A DNA stretch of 64,000 bases, from the NCBI RefSeq assembly GCF_022531965.1, contig NZ_CP092831.1:4782501-4846500 (forward strand). The letters run 5' to 3'. The stretch comes from Paenibacillus peoriae (GTDB lineage Bacteria > Bacillota > Bacilli > Paenibacillales > Paenibacillaceae). This document shows positions 35,136 through 43,800 of the stretch, piece after piece (position 1 is the first letter of the stretch; every line of letters starts with the position of its first letter). The position numbers were made by a program, and so were the translations under genes. The notes beneath the pieces were generated by a model. That model was not told where the DNA came from, did not search any database, and saw only the letters and a list, made by a program, of their open reading frames with translations.

Positions 35136-35589
35136 AACGTAGGACACTCCTTCAAATATATAGTTCCCAGCAGAACGACCTCACCGGGCCCAAAAATAAA
35201 AATAGCAGCATCGCTGCCTTGAACCCTCAACATTAACTTTTCAAACAAGCAGCGTAGCTATCCTGAAAATAACAATTCACCTTTGGGTAACTGTTATTTT
35301 CAGGATAGCAGACGAACTTTGTGTGGGTCTAGAGAAACAGTCTTTCCGCTCTGCATCGCTGTAGGAACAACGAAAAAGTATTGCCAGGCCCCATTCCTGT
35401 AGGTTACACAAAACATTTTTTCCTTCACACAAAAAACAGACGTTTTCTCTCCCGCCCCACCCCAGATGGGTGTTATCATTGTTGCCCTTGTCCCTTCTTT
35501 TAAAAACGTATAAAATGAGGACACAGCCGCGTTTTTCTTCAATCCAACATGATTGACATGAATCTGGCGGCAACAGGAGGAATTTATTC
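35136..35589 (-). other. 454-base gene-free leader/intergenic region with hairpins
   Basis: No convincing gene is seen; open frames here lack ribosome sites and family features. On the minus strand GCAGC-GAT-GCTGC (35217-35205) is followed by TATTTTTATTTTT, a terminator-like hairpin about 70 bases upstream of the transporter start. The long hairpin at 35257-35309 precedes it. I did not recognise any known metal riboswitch consensus. Confidence 0.5.
35257..35309. repeat. Perfect 18-bp inverted repeat
   Basis: GCTATCCTGAAAATAACA (35257-35274) is exactly inverted at 35292-35309 around a 17-nt loop. No T-run follows on either side. It is too perfect to be chance, but its role (leader element, terminator remnant or small mobile repeat) is unknown. 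Confidence 0.7.
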
Positions 35590-35775
35590 ATGAGCGATGC
35601 CAATGAACCACGTAAAGTTAATCTCGCAGATGCCATTCGGGAAAAGCTGGCACAAAAAAAACAGCAGTCCGGCGCTTCACAGCAGGGCGGCTTTCAAGGC
35701 GGTTCCACCAAAACACTTAAAAGCCAAAATACGAAGAAGCCGAACAACCAACGCCGTCGTACAGGCGGATCATAA
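35590..35775 (+). CDS. Small basic hydrophilic protein, function unknown
   Basis: 61 residues with AGGAGG eight bases upstream of the ATG. The sequence is MSDANEPRKVNLADAIREKL followed by a Gln/Gly/Ser-rich, Lys/Arg-rich tail (QQGGFQGGSTKTLKSQNTKK, ending RRRTGGS). The first 25 residues form a short helix with AIREKLAQKK; the rest is likely disordered. I recognise similar short proteins in Paenibacillus but no named family. An unusually structured stretch follows directly (35781-35856). Confidence 0.65.
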   Translation: MSDANEPRKVNLADAIREKLAQKKQQSGASQQGGFQGGSTKTLKSQNTKKPNNQRRRTGGS

Positions 35776-35780
35776 GCCAC

Positions 35781-35856
35781 CTCATAGCCTTTATAGGGTA
35801 CCAAAGGTCTGGCGAGGTCTATCTTACCTCACGGCCAGAGCCAGGTAAGCTATGGG
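35781..35856 (+). other. Nested four-helix RNA-like structure
   Basis: Complementary blocks nest in order: CTCATAGC (35781-35788) with GCTATGGG (35849-35856); TACC (35799-35802) with GGTA (35844-35847); GGTCTGGC (35806-35813) with GCCAGAGCC (35834-35842, one bulge); GAGGT (35814-35818) with ACCTC (35826-35830). It lies between the small gene's stop and the terminator. It could be a 3'-UTR structure or a small structured RNA; no known RNA family is recognised. Confidence 0.5.
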
Positions 35857-35864
35857 CATGGCAC

Positions 35865-35928
35865 AAAAACGAAAAAGAGGAGTCTCCCTGCCATCTCAAT
35901 GGCCTAAAGGAGCTCCTCTTTCGTTTAT
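35865..35928. terminator. Bidirectional intrinsic terminator
   Basis: AACGAAAAAGAGGAG pairs with CTCCTCTTTCGTT with small bulges, with A/T-rich flanks. It lies between the small plus-strand gene and the convergent ABC-F gene. Confidence 0.8.
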
Positions 35929-35957
35929 CTAGTTGTTGAAGATAGCCGGTTGGAATT

Positions 35958-37586
35958 TTAGCCGATTTCTACCGGATACATACGTTCACGCAATTTCGCG
36001 ATTTCTTCATTTTCCAAGTATTCATCATAGCTCATCGTACGGTCGATTACGCCGTTTGGTGTAATTTCCACAATGCGGTTCGCAATCGTTTGAATAAACT
36101 GATGGTCATGAGATGTGAACAATATAGTACCGTCAAAATCAATCAGACCATTGTTCAGCGCTGTAATGGACTCCAAATCCAAGTGGTTGGTCGGTTCTTC
36201 CAGCAACAGCACATTGGCACCGTTCAGCATCATTTTCGCCAGCATACAGCGAACCTTTTCGCCCCCGGACAGTACACTTGCTTTCTTAAGTGCTTCTTCA
36301 CCAGAGAAAAGCATACGTCCCAAGAAGCCACGCAGGAACGTTTCGTCCTGATCCTTGGAATATTGACGGAGCCATTCCACAAGATTCATGTCCACACCTT
36401 CAAAATAGGTGGAATTATCTTTCGGGAAATAAGCTTGGCTAGTTGTAATCCCCCAAGAAAATTCTCCGCTGTCTGCTTCAATCTCGTTCATCAATACTTG
36501 GAAGAGCGTCGATTTAGGCAAACCGTTCGGCCCAACAAACGCGATTTTATCGCCTTTGTTCACAACCAGACTGAACTCATTCAGCACTTGCTCGCCTTCA
36601 ACGGTTTTACTGAGGCGGTCTACTGTCAAGAGTTGTTTGCCTGCTTCGCGTTCAGGCTTGAAGTTCAGGAAAGGATATTTACGGTTCGATGGACGGATGT
36701 CGTCCAGCGTAATTTTATCCAGTTGTTTTTTACGTGAAGTAGCTTGTTTGGACTTGGAAGCATTCGCGGAAAAGCGCTGAATAAAGGCTTGCAGTTCCTT
36801 GATCTTCTCTTCCTTTTTCTTGTTGGCATCACGCGTCAAGGCAAGCGCAAGCTGGCTGGACTCATACCAGAAGTCGTAGTTGCCGACGTACATCTGGATT
36901 TTGCCAAAATCGATATCCGCAATATGCGTACATACCTTGTTCAGGAAGTGACGATCATGGGATACGACGATGACGGTGCCTTCATAGTCCATCAAGAAAT
37001 TTTCCAGCCATTGAATGGATTCGAGGTCCAAATGGTTGGTAGGCTCATCAAGCAGCAAATTGTTCGGACGACCAAACAACGCTTGAGCCAGGAGAACACG
37101 TACCTTGTCATTACCACTCAGCTCAGACATGTTCTTGTCATGCAGGTCGCGAGGAATACCAAGACCGATCAGCAAGGAAGCTGCATCCGGCTCAGCATCC
37201 CAACCGTTCAGCTCCGCAAATTCGCCTTCCAGTTCACCGGCACGCAGGCCGTCTGCTTCAGTAAATTCTGTTTTGGCATACAGCGCATCTTTTTCCTTCA
37301 TGATTTCATACAGACGCGTATGACCCATAATAACGGTTTCCAGAACCGGGAATTCATCGTATTCATAATGGTTCTGCTTGAGCACTGCCATCCGTTCGCC
37401 CGGTGTCATGTGAACCTCGCCTGAATTGGCTTCGATTTCACCGGAAAGAATTTTCAAAAAAGTGGATTTGCCCGCGCCATTCGCCCCAATCAGGCCGTAG
37501 CAGTTCCCAGGAGTAAATTTGATATTTACGTCTTCAAAAAGTGGGCGTTTCCCATAACGAAGCGTTACGCCGCTTGTACTGATCAT
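35958..37586 (-). CDS. ABC-F family ATPase, YkpA/YbiT-type
   Basis: 542 residues with two ATP-binding domains and no membrane segment. NBD1 has GANGAGKST, LSGNDKVRV and LLLDEPTNHLD. The interdomain linker is charged (KKKEEKIKELQAFIQRFSANASKSKQATSRKKQ). NBD2 has LSGGEKVRCMLAKMML, but its Walker A reads GPNGLPKST (Pro for Gly) and its Walker B LLLEEPTNHLD (Glu for the first Asp). ABC-F proteins act on the ribosome as translation factors or antibiotic-resistance protection factors. The overall sequence fits the housekeeping YkpA/YbiT-like group rather than a resistance type. Monocistronic. Confidence 0.9.
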   Translation of the reverse strand: MISTSGVTLRYGKRPLFEDVNIKFTPGNCYGLIGANGAGKSTFLKILSGEIEANSGEVHMTPGERMAVLKQNHYEYDEFPVLETVIMGHTRLYEIMKEKDALYAKTEFTEADGLRAGELEGEFAELNGWDAEPDAASLLIGLGIPRDLHDKNMSELSGNDKVRVLLAQALFGRPNNLLLDEPTNHLDLESIQWLENFLMDYEGTVIVVSHDRHFLNKVCTHIADIDFGKIQMYVGNYDFWYESSQLALALTRDANKKKEEKIKELQAFIQRFSANASKSKQATSRKKQLDKITLDDIRPSNRKYPFLNFKPEREAGKQLLTVDRLSKTVEGEQVLNEFSLVVNKGDKIAFVGPNGLPKSTLFQVLMNEIEADSGEFSWGITTSQAYFPKDNSTYFEGVDMNLVEWLRQYSKDQDETFLRGFLGRMLFSGEEALKKASVLSGGEKVRCMLAKMMLNGANVLLLEEPTNHLDLESITALNNGLIDFDGTILFTSHDHQFIQTIANRIVEITPNGVIDRTMSYDEYLENEEIAKLRERMYPVEIG

Positions 37587-37869
37587 ATAAGCATACCATC
37601 CTTATCATTAGTTAAGTGCTAAACACAAAATTACCGACGGCAATAGTATAACACACAAAAGATCGGATTCGAACCGTAGTATAAGCATAACCGTCCCTGA
37701 ATCTCATCCAATATCTTATAAATAAAATAAAAAATGCTTCTGTCTCCACGGTTGTCACCTGACAAAACACATGGACCAGAGCCATTTTCATGTTTTAATT
37801 TCGTTGAAATGCCGTGAGGACAAACGCGTTATTCAGTCGCAGCAATAATGTTCCGTATGCTTGTAAATG

Positions 37870-38649
37870 TCAGGAAGCCCCGACTCCTATCGGAATGAGA
37901 TACATGCCCGCTTCATCATCCTGTTTGATTACGACCTCCACATCATAAACTGCCTGGATCAGTTCAGATGTAACGACCTCTGTAGGTGGGCCGTTCGCTA
38001 TAATACGCCCTTCCTTCATGGCAATCATTACATCGCTATACCGAATAGCCTGATTGATATCATGCAGCACCATCACGATTGTCAGTCCATGTTCCTGGTT
38101 TAACTGCCGAATGAGCTCTAAAATTTCAAGCTGGTAGTACATATCCAAATAGGTGGTCGGCTCATCCAAAAATAAAATGGGAGTCCGCTGTGCCAAGGCC
38201 ATTGCAATCCATACACGCTGCCGTTCTCCTCCTGAGAGTTGATCCAACGTGCGAGTTCTACGTTCGTTCAGGTTAGTACAGGCTATCGCCCACTCGATCG
38301 CCTCCTCATCCTCGTCACGCCTCGCTGTGAACATGTTCTTATGCGGCAACCTGCCGAAGCTTACGAGCTTTTCTACAGTCAGGTCGGAAGGTGCCTCGTT
38401 CTGCTGATGGACTACCGCCAATTGACGGGCCAGCTCCTTGGGCTTGTAGTGGGCTATCTCCTTGCCGTCCAGAATCACCTGTCCCAAGCGGGGAACAGCA
38501 TTGTTGGACATCACGCTGAGCAGCGTCGATTTGCCGCATCCGTTGGGACCAATAATGGTCGTAATCCGTCCCGACTCAATAACAGCATGAATAGCGTGCA
38601 GACGATCTGTTTTCCGATCATATGAGAAGGTTATATCCTTAATGTCCAT
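37870..38649 (-). CDS. Heme/siderophore ABC transporter ATPase (FecE-like)
   Basis: 259 residues. Walker A GPNGCGKST, Q-loop HQQNEAPSDLTV, signature LSGGERQRVWIAMALAQ, Walker B PILFLDEPTTYLDMYYQ and the switch His in MVLHDINQA. This is the FecE/BtuD-type ATPase that drives iron-chelate or heme import. It overlaps the permease gene by 11 bases and ends the leftward isdE-isdF operon, so its substrate is probably heme. The 283 bases to its 3' side hold no gene. Confidence 0.9.
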   Translation of the reverse strand: MDIKDITFSYDRKTDRLHAIHAVIESGRITTIIGPNGCGKSTLLSVMSNNAVPRLGQVILDGKEIAHYKPKELARQLAVVHQQNEAPSDLTVEKLVSFGRLPHKNMFTARRDEDEEAIEWAIACTNLNERRTRTLDQLSGGERQRVWIAMALAQRTPILFLDEPTTYLDMYYQLEILELIRQLNQEHGLTIVMVLHDINQAIRYSDVMIAMKEGRIIANGPPTEVVTSELIQAVYDVEVVIKQDDEAGMYLIPIGVGAS

Positions 38650-39622
38650 AGCTGCGATCCGCCTTTCTGATCAGGAATATCAGGAACGGCCCGCCAATGA
38701 CGGCCATAATAATAGAAGCCGGGATTTCATTGGGAGCAAGCACCGTCCGCCCCAGAGTATCCGCGAGCAGCAGCAACAAGCCACCGCATAAGGCTGAAAA
38801 TGGAATCAACCACTTATGATCCGAGCCAACTAGGTAGCGGGCACAATGCGGAACGAGCAGGCCGATAAAGGCAATCACTCCTGCGATGGCTGTAGCCGTT
38901 GCTGCAAGCAGCACTGCAATCACAGAAATCAAAAGTCGTGCGCGTGTTACATTGAATCCCAGATTTTTAGCTGTTTTATCTTGAAGGGACAAGAAATTGC
39001 ACCAAGAGAACACGAGCATGGCCAAAATTAGTCCAATCCCGCCATAGGTCACAATAACCTCGACATCTACCCATTTTTTCATAGACAAGGTTGAAGTAGT
39101 AACCTGGTTAATGCTGGTGACCGCATAACTGCCTCGATAATTAAATGACTGACCTAAACCAGAAAAAATGGCATTCACAGCTACCCCGATCAGAATGAGA
39201 CGAATCGGATGCAAGCCGGATCTCCATGAAAATCCATAAACCATTAAACAAGCTATCGCACCGCCAATAAATGAAAAGAACGGCATCCAGAAATAAAGCA
39301 TTGGAAAGACCGTCACCGCAATCAGCGAGATCAATGCTGCTCCCGAAGAAATGCCGATAACTCCGGCATCTGCCAGCGGGTTTTTCATAACAGCTTGCAG
39401 CAAGACACCCGCCACTGCAAGTGCTGCACCTGCCATCACGGCTACGATAATTCTCGGTAGTCTCAGGTCCTTGACCACATTCACCTGATCATCTGTACCT
39501 GTCCACAATCCGGTGACCAACTGACTCAAATCCACCTTGAGACTACCTGTCATCGCTGAATATAACATGACGCCGACGAGCAAGACCATTACAACAATAA
39601 GACTCCAACCTTTTTTGGACAT
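38639..39622 (-). CDS. isdF: IsdF-type heme ABC permease
   Basis: 327 residues, FecCD family with about nine to ten membrane helices. LRLPRIIVAVMAGAALAVAGVLLQAVMKNPLADAGVIGISSGAALI is the family signature, and VIAFIGLLVPHCARYLVGSDHKWLIPFSALCGGLLLLLADTLGRTVLAPNEIPASIIMAVIGGPFLIFLI holds the coupling helix. It lies 14 bases after isdE and overlaps the ATPase gene. The name rests on the clear IsdE partner. Confidence 0.85.
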   Translation of the reverse strand: MSKKGWSLIVVMVLLVGVMLYSAMTGSLKVDLSQLVTGLWTGTDDQVNVVKDLRLPRIIVAVMAGAALAVAGVLLQAVMKNPLADAGVIGISSGAALISLIAVTVFPMLYFWMPFFSFIGGAIACLMVYGFSWRSGLHPIRLILIGVAVNAIFSGLGQSFNYRGSYAVTSINQVTTSTLSMKKWVDVEVIVTYGGIGLILAMLVFSWCNFLSLQDKTAKNLGFNVTRARLLISVIAVLLAATATAIAGVIAFIGLLVPHCARYLVGSDHKWLIPFSALCGGLLLLLADTLGRTVLAPNEIPASIIMAVIGGPFLIFLIRKADRSYGH

Positions 39623-39636
39623 GTCATCAGCTTCCT

Positions 39637-40596
39637 TTAATTCGAAGGATACAGCATTTTCATCAGCTCATCTAGCGCCGAGTTTGCCGCTAGATTCCCT
39701 GTTGTGCCAAACAACGGTTCAGGCAGATCATAGACATGCCCATTTTTCACAGCGTTGAAATGCTTCCAGATATCGTTGGTTTTGAACTCTTCATCGAACA
39801 TTTTCACTACTTCATCCGGCATCCCGTGTGCAGCGCGCAAAATGATATCAGGGTTGGATTGCTGCAAGGCTTCGGTATTGTGGGCAATGAACTCCACCTT
39901 CTCGCCCTGAACCACATTTGTTCCGCCTGCAATTTTAACCAGATCCCCAATATAGGAATGCTCGGTAGCCACCAGATAGCTTCCCGGTACTCCCAGCAAA
40001 ATCAATACTTTAGGAGATTTCTTTCCTTTGATCTTTTGTTGAATTTCGGCTACTTTGGCATCCAAAGCTCCATTAATCTCTTTAGCCTTTTCGGCTTTGC
40101 CAAACGTGTCTCCCAGCTTTTGAATTTCTTTTTGCATATTCGCGAGACTTTCAAAATTCAAAAATTCGGCATTGATTTTCAAATCTTTAAATTTAGGCTC
40201 CAGATCATATTTCAGTGTCGTCACCGACAGTACATCCGTCGGCTTCAATGACATCACTTTTTCCATATCAGGGCTCATCGGATTACCCACATCAGGCACA
40301 TCCTTGTAACGGTCAGGCAGCACTTTCGTGCTTGTCGGCTTACCTGCCAAATCCAAACCCAGCGCATCCGTGATTTCCGCAATGGCTACCGTAGTCGCCA
40401 CAATACGAGGAGCTTGAGCTTTACCGTCAGACGACTTTCCGTTTGCATCAGATGTTGCCGTTGATTTCGAACCATCGCTCTGATTCTGTCCAGCCTGTCC
40501 TCCTCCCGAACATCCGGCCAGCAACAAGATCACGATGCCGATTAACATATACAAACAAAACGATCTTCCTTGAGCCCATGCTATATATCGTTTCAT
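39637..40596 (-). CDS. isdE: IsdE-type heme-binding lipoprotein
   Basis: 319 residues with lipobox LLAGC after a hydrophobic segment. The mature protein aligns by eye with Staphylococcus aureus IsdE: RIVATTVAIAEITDALGLDL, LPDRYKDVPDVGNPMSPDMEKVMSLKPTDVLSVTTLKYDLEPKF, KVLILLGVPGSYLVATEHSYIGDLVKIAGGTNVV, PDIILRAAHGMPDEVVKMFDEEFKTNDIWKHFNAVKNGHVYDL. The IsdE heme ligands Met (VGNPMSPD) and His (RAAHGMP) are both kept. It receives heme from NEAT proteins and passes it to IsdF. It is separated from the nine-NEAT gene by 280 bases containing repeat copy B. Confidence 0.92.
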   Translation of the reverse strand: MKRYIAWAQGRSFCLYMLIGIVILLLAGCSGGGQAGQNQSDGSKSTATSDANGKSSDGKAQAPRIVATTVAIAEITDALGLDLAGKPTSTKVLPDRYKDVPDVGNPMSPDMEKVMSLKPTDVLSVTTLKYDLEPKFKDLKINAEFLNFESLANMQKEIQKLGDTFGKAEKAKEINGALDAKVAEIQQKIKGKKSPKVLILLGVPGSYLVATEHSYIGDLVKIAGGTNVVQGEKVEFIAHNTEALQQSNPDIILRAAHGMPDEVVKMFDEEFKTNDIWKHFNAVKNGHVYDLPEPLFGTTGNLAANSALDELMKMLYPSN

Positions 40597-40660
40597 GAAA
40601 ATCCAGTCACCTCAATTCAAAATATAGAACTGCATTAGGAACCCTAACTTTTCGGGTATC

Positions 40661-40775
40661 AGGATTTAGCAAAATTCGATTCCAGTCGCTCCAAAGTGCA
40701 ATATATAGACGAACTAGACTGTTTGATCTACATATTGTTCACTAGAAGTCGCTTATTGGATTTTTGCAAATTCCT
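40661..40775 (+). repeat. Short inverted-repeat element, 115-bp form (copy B)
   Basis: The ends AGGATTTAGCAAAA (40661-40674) and TTTTGCAAATTCCT (40762-40775) match copy A of the gatCAB leader in inverse orientation. The left 30 bp and right 22 bp align with copy A almost base for base. A 63-bp insert ending in a second AGTCGCT separates them. GGGTAT flanks both sides of the element. It lies between the nine-NEAT gene and isdE. Confidence 0.78.
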
Positions 40776-40793
40776 CGGGTATGTAAATGCTGA

Positions 40794-40823
40794 CAAGTCT
40801 TGACGCCGAGGCACCAAGACTTG
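40794..40823 (-). other. Hairpin downstream of the nine-NEAT gene's neighbour
   Basis: CAAGTCTTG (40794-40802) and CAAGACTTG (40815-40823) form a perfect 9-bp stem with a 12-nt loop, 54 bases past the stop of the nine-NEAT gene on its downstream side. It lacks a T-run, so it may be a processing or pause site between that gene and isdE rather than a terminator. Confidence 0.45.
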
Positions 40824-40876
40824 CTCGCATACAAACTTTGCTGTTATTCGGGCTTCATTGACGTCACAACCTGAGG

Positions 40877-43800
40877 CTACTTCGCTTTCAGGCTTGCTTC
40901 ATCAAATTGGAACTGAACTGTATACCAGTGATCATACGGCACTCCGCCAAGAACCAAGCCAGGCACAATAACGTGTGTGTAAGCACTGATTTTCTGGGAC
41001 AAGTCCCCTACCTCGAATTGAACGACACGTGTATCGCCGGATGTCGAGATCACTTCTACATCTTTCAGGGTACCGTTTTGCTCCACTTGTAGAGTTGGCA
41101 TCCAAGAGCTATTTTTCAAAGTCACTTGGATATAGCGCTTGTCTCCCTTTTCAATCAGTGTGGCTGGCTTGTCGAGATAACCGTCCATAACGGAAGCTTC
41201 ACTCGTTTTGTCTTTAAATACGTTGTAATTAATCGTGTATTGCTTCTCGGAAGCCATTTGAACCGGTTGCTCAACTACTGGTTTGGTTTCAGCTACAGAT
41301 GCAGTTGTTTCTGCTGCCTTGTCCGTAGAAGCTACTATCGGTTCAGTAGGGGTTACGGTTGTAGCTGTATTAACTCCCTCACCTTTAAGCGATGCACGGT
41401 CAAATTGAATCTGACCGCCGAATTTCTCATTTAGAATGTATTTCTCAGGCAGATATACCTGTGTGTACACACTCAACTTTTTATCCAGATCAGGTACTTC
41501 GAACGCAATCGTGTGCGTGTCACCTTTAGTGTCCGAACCCATAATCGTCGGATTGGCATAACGACCTTCAAAATCCGTTTGGAATAGCTTCAAAGCCTGG
41601 TTGTCCGTAACGGTTACATGAGCCTGAACCTTGCCATTTTTCACAATCAACTTCGCTAGACTCTGCACAAAAGGAGCCACTAGAGAATCCTTGTCTGTTC
41701 CGTTCGCCAGTACACGGAAGTTCGCAGTGTACTCTCCATCGGCCAAGTTATTTTTCCCCTGTTCTACTTCGTCTGCTTTGGTTTCGTTGTGATAAGATAC
41801 ATTGCTGGTATCGAATTTAAATTCAAAATCATATACCTTTTCTACTCGATCCTCCGCCTTGAAAACCATCGGAGCGCTACTTGCCACTTTAGGAGCTTCG
41901 TAGATAACCAGTTGGCCTTTTACATTGCTCTTAAAGTCACTTACGCTAAAACGAACGTGCTTCGTATTGCTTGCTGCATCTTCCTGGGTCACTTCTGCAT
42001 CTCGGTAGTCCCCGCTTGCGTTGTCCCAAATGCGCAGCGTCTTCACTTCATTGCTGTTTTGCAGCTTCAGACCTACAAACCGTTTGTCGCCTTCCACGAC
42101 CAATTGCGCTGGTTCATTGGTGATGAAACGTTGAGCCGGAGATTCAGAACCTGTAATACCATCTGGCAGCACAATGCTGAATTTCAATGCATATTTACCA
42201 TTGGCAAGCTTGTCGAAATCCAATTTAACGATAGGATCAGCCGCCCCTGAAGAGGTAGGCTCAACAAAGCTTCGAATGGTAGCAGGCTCGAATTGGAACT
42301 GCACATCATACACGTGATCATATGGGATGCCACTCAAATCCAATCCAGGTACGATGACATGCGTGTTCACTGTCACTTTATCCGACAGATTTGGCACTTC
42401 AAATTGTACTGTTCTTGTATTTGCGGAGCTCGATTGATCGACAACCTGAGCCTCTGCACCATTTACTTTGAACGTTTTGATCCAGCTGCTCTTGTCCATT
42501 TTGATCTGAATGATATTTTTACCAGACTGTTTTAACAGTGTGGCTGGCTTTTGCATATATCCATCCATCACAGATATTTCATTGCTTCCGTTTTTGAGTA
42601 CGGAGAAATCAATGCTGTATCTGCCATTTTCAACTGGGGTTGTGGTTCCGTTATCCGGTCCTTTAGCTGTAATGCTGCTGCGGTCAAATTGCAGACGAAG
42701 CTTATGATCCATCTCATAAACCCCACCTGGATAGGTCGTGCTCACATGTACCTGTGCATTCAGAATAGCGTCCAAATCCGCCACTTTGAATTTCACAACA
42801 CGTGTATTAGCATTCCTGTCCTCACTAACGATATCTGCATCCGTAAGTGTCCCGCTTTGTTCTGTTTTAAACTCTGTCACGGTGGTGCTGTCTTTGATGG
42901 TAAAGGAGGCTTCATACTTGCCTTTTGATACCGTCAGTGTGGCCGGAGACAATAAATATTGCGCCATGGCCGATTTTTGATCTTTGATTGCGTGCAGCGC
43001 ATCGAAGTTGATTGAATACGTTCCATCAGCTAAATTCTTTCCGGGCGTGCCTGGTGTGCCTGGCGTCCCAGGATCAACCGGGGTTGTTGCCGCTCCTAAT
43101 TGAAGATCGACATCATAGGTTTCTACATAGTTCAGCTCAGGCCAGTTGATGCTTACCCATGCATTCAGTTTGGCAGGCACTTCCTTAACCTCAAATTCGA
43201 TAACACGTGTATTCGCCGTTTGATCTTCACTTACTACGGTCGTGTTGGTCAATACTCCATTTTGTTCTACTTTAAAGCCGTCAATTTGTTTGCTGTTTTT
43301 CAAAGTGAACTGTACATATTTCTTGCCTTTACGTTCAACCAGAGTACCCGGTTTTTCTGTATATCCATCCATCATAGACTTTTCACTTGAACCGTCTTTT
43401 AACAGCGTGAAGTCCAGATTTGACGTTACTGGAGTTGAACCGTTGTCCGTTCCCGAGATACTGTTTTTATCGAACTGAAGACGAAGTTTATGGTCCATCT
43501 CATAAACCCCACCTGGATAGGTCGTGCTCACATGTACCTGCGCATTCAAAATCGCGTCCAAATCCGCTACTTTGAATTTCACAATACGTGTATTGGCGGT
43601 CTTGTCCACACTTACAATATCTGCATCCGTCAACGTTCCATTTTGTTCAGTTTTGAATTCCGTCACTGTAGTGCTGTCTTTAATGGTGAAGGAAACTTCT
43701 TTTTGTCCCTTCGCTACCGTCAAAGTTGCCGGAGACAACAGATACTGTGCCATGGCTGATGGCTGATCTTTTGTGGCGTGCAGGGTATTAAAATTAATAG

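Noticed and set aside
34136..35320. A known metal riboswitch (NiCo or yybP-ykoY) upstream of the CDF gene
   Set aside because: The conserved cores of those motifs could not be found by eye; only unspecific hairpins are present.
35277..35636. Minus-strand open frames in the gap before the 61-residue gene
   Set aside because: No ribosome site, unlikely composition, and they span hairpins and the start of another gene.
40877..41100. A cell-wall anchor at the end of the nine-NEAT protein
   Set aside because: The sequence ends EASLKAK directly after the NEAT fold with no LPxTG, NPQTN or hydrophobic tail.
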